Origin: Pseudomonas sp. RC10
Lineage (GTDB): Bacteria; Pseudomonadota; Gammaproteobacteria; Pseudomonadales; Pseudomonadaceae
DNA: 64,000 nt
NCBI RefSeq assembly: GCF_038397775.1
Contig: NZ_CP151650.1
Coordinates: forward strand, 124,001 to 188,000
Direction: 5' to 3'
The notes beneath the pieces are model-generated. The model searched no databases. It was not told where the DNA came from and saw only the letters and a list, made by a program, of their open reading frames with translations. Position 1 is the stretch's first letter. Each line of letters opens with the position of its first letter. Both the position numbers and the translations under genes were made by a program. Positions 1 to 8,143 of this stretch are shown piece by piece.

Positions 1-694
1 CGGCCAGTCGTGCAGGCCAGACCCGCTCAACCGACGAAAAGAACAGACAGAGCGCCGCAATCAACAGCGTGCCAATGGCCATGCGCGTGATCTGCGCCAG
101 TTGCTCGGCTTCAGGCCAGGACGCTTCGGATTCGTTGCTGAACTGGCGTTCCAGCACCAACAGACCAAAGCCGATCAGCAGCAAAAGACCGCCCACCACA
201 CTGCCGGTCAGGCCGACGTTGGTACCGATTAGTGTGAGGTTCCAGACCAACGAGATGCTGATCAGCGCCAACAGTGACCAGCCCGCGAGCCAGAACACCG
301 ACGCCCCGATCTGACCAACCATCGAGGTTCCGGCCCCGCCGATGCGACCGAGCATGCGGTCGTACCAGCCCTGCTCGTCGGCAACGACGTCTTCGTCCGG
401 CACCACCGCCACGTCGTCAGGCGCGATGACACGGGCGCGCCACAAGGCCACCACCTGCGCCGACTGCATCGCCGACGCCAGCACCAGCAGGCTCGCGGCG
501 CTGTTGGTCAGCACGGCGGTCCAGAGGGAATTAGGGGAAAACAGGTCAACGAATAACGAGAGCACCAGGCCGATCACGCCCATGGCGCCCAGCACGTAGG
601 TCAATCGCGACAGGCGTCGAGCGTGAAAGCTCGCGCGCTGAAACCTCGGCAGACTTGCAGGCGTTGCACCTTCAACATCCAGATCAACCCGCAT
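1..694 (-). CDS. Integral membrane protein, N-terminal part (runs off the left edge)
   Basis: An open frame of 231 codons without a stop runs from an ATG at 694 (protein begins MRVDLDVEG) to the window edge. The visible part has an Arg/His-rich cytoplasmic start, a hydrophobic pair at about residues 33-85, an acidic linker rich in Asp/Glu/Val at about 97-112, and further membrane segments at about 131-180 and 210-222. The rest of the protein is outside the window. I weakly recall Pseudomonas HflK/stomatin-like 'protease modulator' proteins with such an extended membrane N-terminus near the replication origin, but no SPFH domain is visible, so the family is not established. It is transcribed away from the LysR gene at 1056. 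Confidence 0.55.
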   Translation of the reverse strand, partial: MRVDLDVEGATPASLPRFQRASFHARRLSRLTYVLGAMGVIGLVLSLFVDLFSPNSLWTAVLTNSAASLLVLASAMQSAQVVALWRARVIAPDDVAVVPDEDVVADEQGWYDRMLGRIGGAGTSMVGQIGASVFWLAGWSLLALISISLVWNLTLIGTNVGLTGSVVGGLLLLIGFGLLVLERQFSNESEASWPEAEQLAQITRMAIGTLLIAALCLFFSSVERVWPARLA

Positions 695-1055
695 CGACAC
701 TCCACACCTTGCTGAACGCTGTAGTCATTACCCTGCCTGTCCACGTCGTGGGATACGCATCCCGAAACACAGTTTAACGGGGCGTTACGATATAACAGAA
801 GTCGTGAAATTTTCGTCTGATCAATACGCCGGAACATGACGAATTATTCACTCAGACAGCCAGCAGACAGGTTAGCCCGCAAAGGGCGCCCCCACGACGT
901 CATTTTCTGCGCGCGGGCCTTGCATCGGCGTGCGCCACAGCGTCAGATACCTCCTACAAAATTCCTCTAAAAACACACACCGTTGACCCGCCTTCTTCGA
1001 TCCGCTCGACACGAGACGAGTGGCCGCTTGAAGGGTCAGCGCTGGAGCCCGTTTG
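695..1055. other. Divergent intergenic region
   Basis: About 360 bases separate the leftward membrane-protein gene from the rightward LysR gene, so promoters for both should lie here. I see no convincing sigma-70 hexamer pair, repeat or RNA structure. A GGAG at about 1043-1046 is the likely ribosome-binding site of the LysR gene. Confidence 0.4.
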
Positions 1056-1931
1056 ATGCGTCAATTGCCTTCGCTGAACACCTTGCGCATCTTCGAAGAG
1101 GTCGCTCGGCATCGCAGTTTCAACAAGGCCGCGGAGTCGCTGAACGTGACACAAGGCGCTATCAGTCGGCAGATCAAGCAGCTTGAAGATTATCTGGGCA
1201 TCACGCTGTTCATTCGCACGCCGCGAGGCCTGTCACTCACCGAGTCGGGTGCCGCACTGTCGCCGAATCTGGCCCAAGCGTTCGATCACATTGAACGTTC
1301 GCTGCAAGCCGTGCGTGTGCCGAACCTGCGCCAACGCCTGCGCATTCTCGCGCCGCCGACGTGGGCCACGCGCTGGCTGTCGGCGCAACTGCGCACCTTC
1401 GTGCAGCGTTATCCGGACATCAGCCTGAGCATCACCAACCAAGCGAATCACGACGGATATGCGGAAGTGGATTGTCACATCCGCTTCGGACTGGAGGCGG
1501 ACACCCACTGTCATAGCCAATTGCTGGTCATGGAGCGGCATATCGCGGTGGCGAGTCCCGAGTTATTCGACAACGGTGAAGCGCCAGACCTGCGGCGTTT
1601 TCCGCTGCTGCACATTCTCCACGAAGGCAAGCGCCTGAAGGTGTGGGAGAACTGGCTGAGCGCGGTAGGAAGAGTCGACGTCGATGCGACGCAAGGGCTG
1701 GAATTCAGCACGCTGGATCAGGTGATCAACACCGCGCTGTCAGGGGGCGGACTGGCGGTGATCGACCGACAGATGATCGAGCGCGAGCTGGCCAATGGCA
1801 GCCTGCTGCCGATCACCCCGGTCGAAGTGATCGGCCCGTACGGCTATTGGCTCGACATCCCGAACGACAAATTCGGGCTGTCCAAGGTGCAGCTATTTAC
1901 TGAGTGGTTGAGTTTGGTGAGTAATCCCTGA
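1056..1931 (+). CDS. LysR-family transcriptional regulator (GcvA-like)
   Basis: A 291-residue LysR-type regulator. The N-terminal winged helix-turn-helix occupies about residues 5-64 (NTLRIFEEVARHRSFNKAAE, then TQGAISRQIKQLEDYLG), followed by the LysR substrate-binding domain from about residue 90. 'Proteins starting with PSLNTLR and FNKAAESLNVTQGA' are typical of the GcvA subgroup. I place the start at the ATG at 1056 behind GGAG; a TTG three bases upstream is in frame but less likely. The neighbour on the right is a REP cluster and then a convergent MFS transporter, so the target is not obvious; the divergent membrane-protein gene is one candidate. Confidence 0.88.
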   Translation: MRQLPSLNTLRIFEEVARHRSFNKAAESLNVTQGAISRQIKQLEDYLGITLFIRTPRGLSLTESGAALSPNLAQAFDHIERSLQAVRVPNLRQRLRILAPPTWATRWLSAQLRTFVQRYPDISLSITNQANHDGYAEVDCHIRFGLEADTHCHSQLLVMERHIAVASPELFDNGEAPDLRRFPLLHILHEGKRLKVWENWLSAVGRVDVDATQGLEFSTLDQVINTALSGGGLAVIDRQMIERELANGSLLPITPVEVIGPYGYWLDIPNDKFGLSKVQLFTEWLSLVSNP

Positions 1932-1997
1932 TTCCAGCAGATCTCTCCATCTCCCATAAACATCCAGACAACCCAAAACGCTACGCCGAACGCTGTT

Positions 1998-2210
1998 CTG
2001 TAGGAGCCGCCTTGGTGGCGAAGGCGGTACACCTGACAGAGAAGTGTTGCCTGACACTCCGCTTTCGCCAGCTAGCCGGCTCCTACAGGACCGCGTCCGC
2101 CGCAGAGCGTCGAGGTGTCTGGGTTTTCTGTGGGAGACGCAGGAGGTTACGACGGCAGCGAAGGCGTAGCGCCTGACACTCCGCCTTCGCCAGCAAGCCG
2201 GCTCCTACAT
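1998..2210. repeat. Two REP palindrome pairs (GTAGGAGCCGGC family)
   Basis: Inverted arms of a Pseudomonas REP sequence: a left arm at 1998-2027 (CTGTAGGAGCCGCCTTGG...) and a right arm at 2059-2088 make one BIME-like pair. A second right arm at 2181-2209 faces a diverged left arm at about 2128-2166. They lie between the convergent LysR and MFS genes, where they may act as transcription-terminating hairpins. REPs of this type are mobilised by RAYT transposases encoded elsewhere; none is in this window. Confidence 0.8.
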
Positions 2211-2218
2211 AGATTGCG

Positions 2219-3580
2219 TTACGCCTGAGACGTCAGAGGAGCCTCGGCAGAGGCGACGCTCGGACCCTCCTTCACCGTACACGCCTGATTCAACGTCAAC
2301 GCTTTGGTTTCCGGCGCCCACGCCCAGGAGATGATTGCGCCCAGCGCCAGAATCGCCGCGAGAATGCCCATGGTCGGGCTCAAACCAATACCGGCGACGC
2401 TCACCGGCAACAGGAACGTGCTGATCGCCGACCCCAGACGGCTGACCGCCGTGGCCAAACCAATCCCGCTGGCGCGCACTTCGGTCGGGAAGCTTTCTGC
2501 CGGGAACACGCCCACCAGGTTGCTCACCGCTGACAGCACCACCGTGAACAGCGCAAACGCCAGCACCATCAGCAGCGTCGAGGCACTTGGCAGCACCGCC
2601 AACACAAACAACGCGATCGCCAGAATGATGAACGAGTTGATCAAGAAGCCTCGGCGGGTGAATTTCACCGTGCACCAGATGCCGATCAAGGCCCCTGCGA
2701 TCAGCAGCATGTTCAGCATCAGCTCGGTGCCGAAGCCTTCCGCCAGGCCCATCTTCTGCAGAATCGACGGCAGGAAGGTGTAGATGGCGAAATACGGCAT
2801 CACGATGCACACGAAGAACAGGCAGTTGAACAGCGTGCGCGTGCGGTACTCGGGGCTGAACAGAATCGCGTAACCCGAACGACGGTCGCTGGAGCGCTCT
2901 TCGTCCATGACTACGTGGTCGCCCAAGTGCTTTTTGACGATGGCGCGCGCTTCGGCGACGCGGCCCTGATTGATCAGCCAGCGAGGCGATTCGGGGGTGC
3001 CGATGCGCGCGATCAGGATCAACGCCGCCGGAATGGCCGAGGACGACAGTATCCAGTGCCAGGCGTCCTCGCCCAACGACAACATCGCCGTGCCCACGAA
3101 GGTTGCCGCCACGTAGCCGAAGGTCCAGATCACGCTGAACGAACCCAGCAGCACGCCGCGATGTTTCTTCGGCGAGAACTCGGCGAGCATGGCGTGGCCG
3201 ACGCTGAAGTCGCCGCCCAGACCGATGCCGATCAGCACCCGACACAGGAACAGCTGCATCGCGGTTTCGGCGTAGAACTGCAGCACTGATGCCGCCGTGA
3301 TCAGCACGAAGCTGACGAGAAAGATTTTCTGGCGGCCCAGCCGATCGGAAATCCAGCCGAAGAACAGACTGCCGAGAAACAGGCCGATCAGCGCCGACGC
3401 CCCAATCAGGCCCTGCCAGAACGCATCCAGGTGCAGCTGCGGGCTGAGCAGGGTAAACGCGATGCCGATCAGACCCAGAATGTAGCCATCAGTGAAGTGC
3501 GCACCGAACGTCAGGCCTGCAATCTTGATGTGAAATTTACCGATGGGCAGATCATCGATTTGTACCGGTTGAACAGACAT
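2219..3580 (-). CDS. MFS transporter (metabolite:H+ symporter / sugar-acid type)
   Basis: A 453-residue major facilitator with 12 predicted hydrophobic segments. The MFS signature between TM2 and TM3 (GWISDRLGRQK, about residues 75-85) is clear, as is the equivalent R-x-G-R region. The lineage around FGAHFTDGYILG resembles the metabolite:H+ symporter family that carries aromatic acids or sugar acids. The N-terminus MSVQPVQIDDLPIGKF is typical of such transporters. It is on the same strand as the fae-AKR-ALDH operon but is separated from it by a 220-base gap carrying a REP pair, so it may be read separately. Substrate is unknown; link to the upstream aldehyde-oxidising operon is inference. Confidence 0.85.
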   Translation of the reverse strand: MSVQPVQIDDLPIGKFHIKIAGLTFGAHFTDGYILGLIGIAFTLLSPQLHLDAFWQGLIGASALIGLFLGSLFFGWISDRLGRQKIFLVSFVLITAASVLQFYAETAMQLFLCRVLIGIGLGGDFSVGHAMLAEFSPKKHRGVLLGSFSVIWTFGYVAATFVGTAMLSLGEDAWHWILSSSAIPAALILIARIGTPESPRWLINQGRVAEARAIVKKHLGDHVVMDEERSSDRRSGYAILFSPEYRTRTLFNCLFFVCIVMPYFAIYTFLPSILQKMGLAEGFGTELMLNMLLIAGALIGIWCTVKFTRRGFLINSFIILAIALFVLAVLPSASTLLMVLAFALFTVVLSAVSNLVGVFPAESFPTEVRASGIGLATAVSRLGSAISTFLLPVSVAGIGLSPTMGILAAILALGAIISWAWAPETKALTLNQACTVKEGPSVASAEAPLTSQA

Positions 3581-3658
3581 GTTTGCCTCCAGTTATTGTT
3601 ATTGACGGAGAAGCGAAACCAGAATTTTCCCGCTGGCTACCCAGCCGGCGGGATTCGA

Positions 3659-3747
3659 CTGTAGGAGTGAGCTTGCTCGCGATGGCGGAGGGTCAATCAC
3701 CACCTCAGCGAAAGACGAACCTATCGCGAGCAAGCTCACGCCTACAG
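3659..3747. repeat. REP pair (GTAGGAGTGAGCTTGCTCGCGAT family)
   Basis: Left arm at 3659-3686 (GTAGGAGTGAGCTTGCTCGC) and inverted right arm at 3720-3747, between the MFS gene and the aldehyde dehydrogenase gene. A second copy of the same subfamily sits at 7047-7134. The element could attenuate transcription from the ALDH operon into the MFS gene. Confidence 0.85.
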
Positions 3748-3802
3748 AAAGGGGTAGCGAGACGGGTGCGTTCCCGCGCAGAGCGTGGGAACGATCAGCC
3801 GT

Positions 3803-5236
3803 CTAGAGCCCACCCATCAGCAGGTATTTGATTTCCAGATAGTCTTCCAGACCATACCGCGATCCTTCGCGCCCCAGGCCCGACTCCTTGATGCCGCCGA
3901 AAGGCGCCACTTCGGTGGAGATGATCCCTTCATTGATGCCCACCATCCCTGCTTCCAGCCCTTCGGCCACTCGCCACACACGTCCGATGTCGCGGCTGTA
4001 GACGTACGCCGACAGGCCAAACGGCGTGTCGTTGGCGCGGCGCAGCACTTCAGCTTCGTCCTTGAAGCGGAAACACGCGGCGACCGGGCCGAAGGTCTCT
4101 TCCTGAGCGATCAGCATCTGATCGTTCACTTCAGTAATCACGGTCGGCTCGAAGAACGTGCCGCCCAGCGCGTGACGCTGACCGCCACACAACAGCTTGC
4201 CGCCCTTCTCCAGCGCATCGCCGACGTGTTGCTCGACCTTGCCCAGTGCGGCGTTATTGATCAGCGGACCTTGCTCGGTTTCGCCTTCCAGGGCGTTGCC
4301 CACGCGCATCTTCGCCACAGCGTCCGCCAGCTTGCGGGTGAAGGCGTCGTACACGGCGTCTTGAATGAAGAAGCGGTTCACGCAGACGCAGGTCTGCCCG
4401 GTGTTGCGGAATTTCGAGGCCATGGCGCCTTTGACGGCGGCGTCCAGGTCGGCGTCGTCGAAGACAATGAACGGCGCGTTGCCGCCAAGTTCCAGCGAGA
4501 CTTTTTTCAGCGTGTCGGCGGCCTGACGCATCAGCAATTTGCCGACGCGGGTCGAGCCGGTGAACGACAGTTTGCGCACCACAGACGACGCTTGCAGCGC
4601 GCCGCCAATGGCCACCGCATCGCCCGACACGACGTTGAACACGCCCGCTGGAATGCCTGCCTGTTCGGCCAGCACGGCCAGCGCGAATGCACACAGCGGG
4701 GTTTCCTCGGACGGCTTGAGAATCATCGTGCAGCCCGCCGCCAGTGCCGGGCCAACTTTGCGGGTGACCATCGCCAGCGGGAAGTTCCACGGAGTGATCG
4801 CCGCGACCACGCCGATGGCTTCCTTGGTGACGACGATGCGCGCATCGGCCTTGTGGCTCGGAATCACGTCGCCGTAGGCGCGCTTGGCTTCCTCGCCAAA
4901 CCACTCCAGAAAGCTTGCGGCGTAGACGACCTCACCCATCGCTTCAGCAAACGGCTTGCCTTGCTCGCGGCTGAGCAGCGTCGCCAGCTCACGTTGATTG
5001 CTCAGCATCAGCTCGCTCCAGCGCTTGAGCTTCACGCTGCGTTCCTTCGCAGTCAGCTTGCGCCAGGCGGGCAGTGCGCGTTCAGCCGCGTCAATGGCGT
5101 GATTGGTTTCCTCGGTCCCGCCCTTCTGCACCTGAGCGATCAGCTCGCCGGTGGCGGGGTTGGAGACGGGGTACGTCGGGCCGCCCGTCGTCCATTGACC
5201 GTCGATGTAATGCCCGTTTCGGATCAGCGCGCTCAT
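3803..5236 (-). CDS. NAD(P)+-dependent aldehyde dehydrogenase (succinate-semialdehyde dehydrogenase-like)
   Basis: A 477-residue aldehyde dehydrogenase with the whole family toolkit: the TPWNFP nucleotide-binding loop (about 146-151), KPSEETP, the glycine turn SFTGSTRVG (about 222-230), general base Glu in LELGGNAPF and the nucleophilic Cys in GQTCVCVNR (about 280). Similarity is closest to succinate-semialdehyde dehydrogenases (GabD type), but the substrate cannot be read from sequence. The start ATG overlaps the stop of the upstream aldo/keto reductase by 4 bases (ATGA at 5233-5236), indicating translational coupling. The gene order fae - AKR - ALDH suggests a pathway handling a reactive aldehyde. 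Confidence 0.88.
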   Translation of the reverse strand: MSALIRNGHYIDGQWTTGGPTYPVSNPATGELIAQVQKGGTEETNHAIDAAERALPAWRKLTAKERSVKLKRWSELMLSNQRELATLLSREQGKPFAEAMGEVVYAASFLEWFGEEAKRAYGDVIPSHKADARIVVTKEAIGVVAAITPWNFPLAMVTRKVGPALAAGCTMILKPSEETPLCAFALAVLAEQAGIPAGVFNVVSGDAVAIGGALQASSVVRKLSFTGSTRVGKLLMRQAADTLKKVSLELGGNAPFIVFDDADLDAAVKGAMASKFRNTGQTCVCVNRFFIQDAVYDAFTRKLADAVAKMRVGNALEGETEQGPLINNAALGKVEQHVGDALEKGGKLLCGGQRHALGGTFFEPTVITEVNDQMLIAQEETFGPVAACFRFKDEAEVLRRANDTPFGLSAYVYSRDIGRVWRVAEGLEAGMVGINEGIISTEVAPFGGIKESGLGREGSRYGLEDYLEIKYLLMGGL

Positions 5237-6267
5237 GCCACGGCCTCGGTCAGGCTGAACACATCAGTCGCAGGGCGTGCACTGCGCAGGATGCGTTTGC
5301 CAGCGGTGTAATCGTTGATCACGTCGCACGGCGTGTAGTTGCGCTCCAACTCGTACAGCTCATCAGCATCCAGTTTGGTTTCCAGCGCGGCCAAGGCGCT
5401 GTCGAACTGTTGCGTGGTGTCGGCGCCGACCAGCATGCAGTCGACACCCGGATGGTTGGCGACCCACGCCTGTGCGATCTGCGCGTTGGACACGCCACGA
5501 CGCTGGGCCACGCGCTGCACCGAGTGCGCAATCTGGAACGAGGCTTCGTCGCTGTACATCTGTTGCGTGAAGAAGTCGGTCTGGTTGCGGGTCGATTGCA
5601 CGTCGCCGGTCAACAGGCCACGCGCCAGCGGGCTGAACACGGAAACGCCCAGGCCCTGATCGCGGCAGAACGGAATCATCTCGCGCTCTTCTTCGCGGTA
5701 GGCGCAGTTCAGTTGCAGCTGCATGTTGATCGGCTTGACCCAGCCGTTGCGTTCGCAGGCCATGAAGATCTTCGCCAACTGGCCGGTGAGCATGGTCGAA
5801 ACGCCGATGTAGCGTGCCTTGCCGGAGCGAACGATGTCGTTCATCGCGCTCATGGTTTCTTCGACGGGGGTGTTCACGTCGAAGTAATGCAGCATGAAGA
5901 CGTCGACGTAATCCATGCCCAGACGGCTCAGGGAGGCGTCGATGCTGTCCATAATGTGTTTGCGCGAATGACCGCTGGCGTTTTTGCCGGAGCGGGTGCC
6001 GTAGCCGACCTTGGTGGTGATCACCAGGTCTTCGCGACGGGCCAGGCGCTTGACGATGCGGCCCACCACTTCTTCGCCGACGCCTGCGGAATAGAAGTCC
6101 GCCAGGTCGATGAAGTTGACGCCGTTTTCCAGCGCGTGACGCACGATCGGCTCGCTTTTCTTCTCGTCGAAGATCCACGGTTTCCAGTCAGGCGTGCCCA
6201 TGTTCATGGTGCCCAGGCACAGCCGCGACACTTCGAGGCCCGAATTTCCCAAACGAATGTATTGCAT
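5233..6267 (-). CDS. Aldo/keto reductase
   Basis: A 344-residue (beta/alpha)8 aldo/keto reductase. The catalytic tetrad is visible: Asp and Tyr in FIDLADFYSAG (about residues 51-61), Lys in ITTKVGYG (about 83) and His in FMLHYFD (about 126). The protein resembles the AKR11/AKR13-like group of NADPH-dependent oxidoreductases that reduce simple aldehydes or ketones. It lies 10 bases downstream of the fae-like gene and overlaps the aldehyde dehydrogenase by 4 bases, so the three are one operon. The natural substrate is unknown. Confidence 0.87.
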   Translation of the reverse strand: MQYIRLGNSGLEVSRLCLGTMNMGTPDWKPWIFDEKKSEPIVRHALENGVNFIDLADFYSAGVGEEVVGRIVKRLARREDLVITTKVGYGTRSGKNASGHSRKHIMDSIDASLSRLGMDYVDVFMLHYFDVNTPVEETMSAMNDIVRSGKARYIGVSTMLTGQLAKIFMACERNGWVKPINMQLQLNCAYREEEREMIPFCRDQGLGVSVFSPLARGLLTGDVQSTRNQTDFFTQQMYSDEASFQIAHSVQRVAQRRGVSNAQIAQAWVANHPGVDCMLVGADTTQQFDSALAALETKLDADELYELERNYTPCDVINDYTAGKRILRSARPATDVFSLTEAVA

Positions 6268-6277
6268 GGCGCGGACC

Positions 6278-6790
6278 TTAGGCTTTTGGCGTGTAGAACG
6301 GGTTGCTGATGCGGTTGACCACGTCGGCCAGTTGCGAACGCTCAGGCTTGCCGGTCAGGGCTGCACGAATCGCGTTGCGGCAGGCGTTGTAGTTGTTCAG
6401 GTAGACGGCATCCAGATCGTCACAGGCCGGGTTGACCCAGTTGGCGGTGACGATGGCCCACTCGTCTTCGGCTTCGGCAGGCAAGGTGCCGTCGAGCAGC
6501 GCTTCAGTGACGGCCTTGGCGATACCGGCCTGAGACGCGCCCCACGTGGCGTTGCCGTGCAGGTCGCTGCCGATGGCGGCTTTGTTCACATAAAGCGTCA
6601 TCGGTTTGACCGGGATGTTCGGCTGAGCGATGACCATGAACGGGCAGTGGCCCTGGCTTGGCGAGGCGAGGCTGTTGGCGAAGGCTTGTCCCGCAGGGCC
6701 GTTGCGCGGGCCGATCATGATGTTGATGTGGGCGGCGTTGACGCCTGGGCCTTCGAAGCCTTCACCGATGTACAGGTCGAGTTTTTTCAT
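6278..6790 (-). CDS. fae: Formaldehyde-activating enzyme homologue (Fae family)
   Basis: A 170-residue protein with the Fae signature near its N-terminus, GEGFEGPGVNAAHINIMIGP, including the His at residue 21 equivalent to the catalytic His of Fae. In methylotrophs Fae condenses formaldehyde with tetrahydromethanopterin. Fluorescent pseudomonads are not known to make that cofactor, so this copy either binds another pterin or aldehyde or acts as a sensor or scavenger; that is inference. It is the first gene of an operon with an aldo/keto reductase and an aldehyde dehydrogenase, which fits aldehyde detoxification, for example of formaldehyde released by demethylation. Length is normal for the family. 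GGAG-like purines precede the ATG (minus-strand sequence CGGAGAACACCCC). Confidence 0.88.
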   Translation of the reverse strand: MKKLDLYIGEGFEGPGVNAAHINIMIGPRNGPAGQAFANSLASPSQGHCPFMVIAQPNIPVKPMTLYVNKAAIGSDLHGNATWGASQAGIAKAVTEALLDGTLPAEAEDEWAIVTANWVNPACDDLDAVYLNNYNACRNAIRAALTGKPERSQLADVVNRISNPFYTPKA

Positions 6791-7220
6791 GGGGTGTTCT
6801 CCGGAACGGAAAAATGCGGGTGATCAGAACCGCACGCAGATGCCGGGCATCGCGTGGCGAATGAAGGAAGTCGGAGAGCGCCGCATGGGGCTGGACGGAA
6901 TCGGGGCGTGCAGAGAGGTCATATCGCAAGCGCTCTTTGTTGTTGTGGGTGAGCTGTGATGCGATTTGTATCACCGGGGATTTCGGGGCCAGTAACCATA
7001 AAAACTCATGGGGGTATGAGTGCAGGTCATACCCGAACTTATCTATGTAGGAGTGAGCTTGCTCGCGATAGCAGTCTCTCGTTCACTGAAGGGGTGTCTG
7101 GATAAACGCATCGCGAGCAAGCTCACTCCTACAAGGTCGTGGCAATCTTCAGACCTCAGCACAACCCCAAACTTGCACTATGCTCCCAGAAAGTTATCCA
7201 CAGGGGAGCGGCCCGCGATC
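6791..7220. other. Divergent intergenic region with a REP pair
   Basis: About 430 bases between fae (leftward) and the CDP-alcohol phosphotransferase-like gene (rightward). The fae promoter should lie in 6791-7000. At 7047-7134 there is a REP pair (GTAGGAGTGAGCTTGCTCGC and its inverse). A DnaA-box-like TTATCCACA lies at 7194-7202, just upstream of the rightward start. An open frame runs through the REP from 7020, but its N-terminal residues are REP-encoded and not credible as protein. Confidence 0.7.
7047..7134. repeat. REP pair (GTAGGAGTGAGCTTGCTCGCGAT family)
   Basis: Arms at 7047-7070 and 7108-7132 are near-perfect inverted copies; same subfamily as the pair at 3659-3747. Confidence 0.85.
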
Positions 7221-7862
7221 ATGCTGACCACACTCAAGACCTGGCTGCTCAAAATCCTGCATCCGGTGGCCAAGGTTCTGTTCGATGACGGCGTGCGCGC
7301 TATTCACGTGACGTCATGCGCGGGGCTCATTTCCGCGGCCGTCGGGATGCTGGTGGCCGCGTTTGCCGCGTACCCGCCGATCTTCCTGTTGATTCCGATC
7401 TGGATGCTGATTCGGATGCTGTTCAACGCGGTGGAAACGTTGCTGGTGACAGAGTTCGGACAACACTCCAGATTCGGCACCTGCGCCCGCGAGTTGAGCC
7501 GAGTTGTCGCCGAAACCGCTCTATTTCTGCCGTTTGCAGTGATTCCCAAGGTCAGCCTGTTGCTGGTGCTGACGGTCACGCTGCTGGCGATTTTCAGTGA
7601 ATTCGCCGGTTTGCTCGGGCCGTTGATTAAGGCGTCTCGTCGGCGGGATGGCCCCCTGAAAAGCCACGTGCGCATGCTGTGTTTTGGTCTGTTTGGCGTA
7701 GGCATCGCCTCGGAGCGCGTCCTCACAGCGCCGATCAACATCATCATGGCAGTGATGGCCATTCTGCTGCTGGTGACTATCGTCAGACGCATTCGGGGCG
7801 CAGTGGCTGAAGTGACAAACCCTGCCACCACCCCTATCGCCAAGGTTTATGCACAAGATTGA
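7221..7862 (+). CDS. CDP-alcohol phosphatidyltransferase homologue with a degraded catalytic motif
   Basis: A 213-residue protein with about five or six hydrophobic segments. The stretch NAVETLLVTEFGQHSRFG (residues 69-86) aligns by eye with the family's NA-x-DG-x2-AR-x8-G-x3-D-x3-D motif. Here the first Asp, the Gly, Ala and Arg are replaced by Glu, Thr, Val and Thr, and the last two Asp positions by Arg; only the central Gly is kept. Metal and CDP-alcohol binding by the standard mechanism therefore looks impossible. I chose the ATG at 7221 because the in-frame upstream extension is made of REP sequence. Identification rests on the pattern of flanking residues (TEFGQHS like AREFGQ-S, then an AETALFLPFA segment like SDAALYLPFA), so it is moderately sure. 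Confidence 0.55.
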   Translation: MLTTLKTWLLKILHPVAKVLFDDGVRAIHVTSCAGLISAAVGMLVAAFAAYPPIFLLIPIWMLIRMLFNAVETLLVTEFGQHSRFGTCARELSRVVAETALFLPFAVIPKVSLLLVLTVTLLAIFSEFAGLLGPLIKASRRRDGPLKSHVRMLCFGLFGVGIASERVLTAPINIIMAVMAILLLVTIVRRIRGAVAEVTNPATTPIAKVYAQD

Positions 7863-8143
7863 AGAAAGTGTTTCAACAGCTTTACACACAGACTGCCAAC
7901 ACGTTATCCACAGGGCTCATTCCGTGCACCTATTCTTTTAGGAGACGCCGGAGCTCTCGACGGCAGCGAAAGCAATCATCCAGGCTTAAACCGTTTCAGC
8001 CTTGTAAAACCCTGGCCTTGACCTCACCTCACTCCTGAGTCGATATTACGGACATAATTTTTCTCTGATAGGGTCCATCGAGACATTCGCGGAGAGCGGA
8101 CTACGCTTCCTCCACTGTTATTTCTTCATTCAGGAGTACGCTC

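Noticed and set aside
3785..5311. Long plus-strand frame of 508 codons opposite the aldehyde dehydrogenase
   Set aside because: It mirrors a clear aldehyde dehydrogenase on the other strand; composition (His/Arg/Gln-rich) and absence of any motif are typical of antisense frames in GC-rich DNA.
7020..7220. N-terminal extension of the CDP-alcohol phosphotransferase-like gene
   Set aside because: Residues are encoded by a REP element and no ribosome-binding site precedes the ATG at 7020; the ATG at 7221 is the first credible start.
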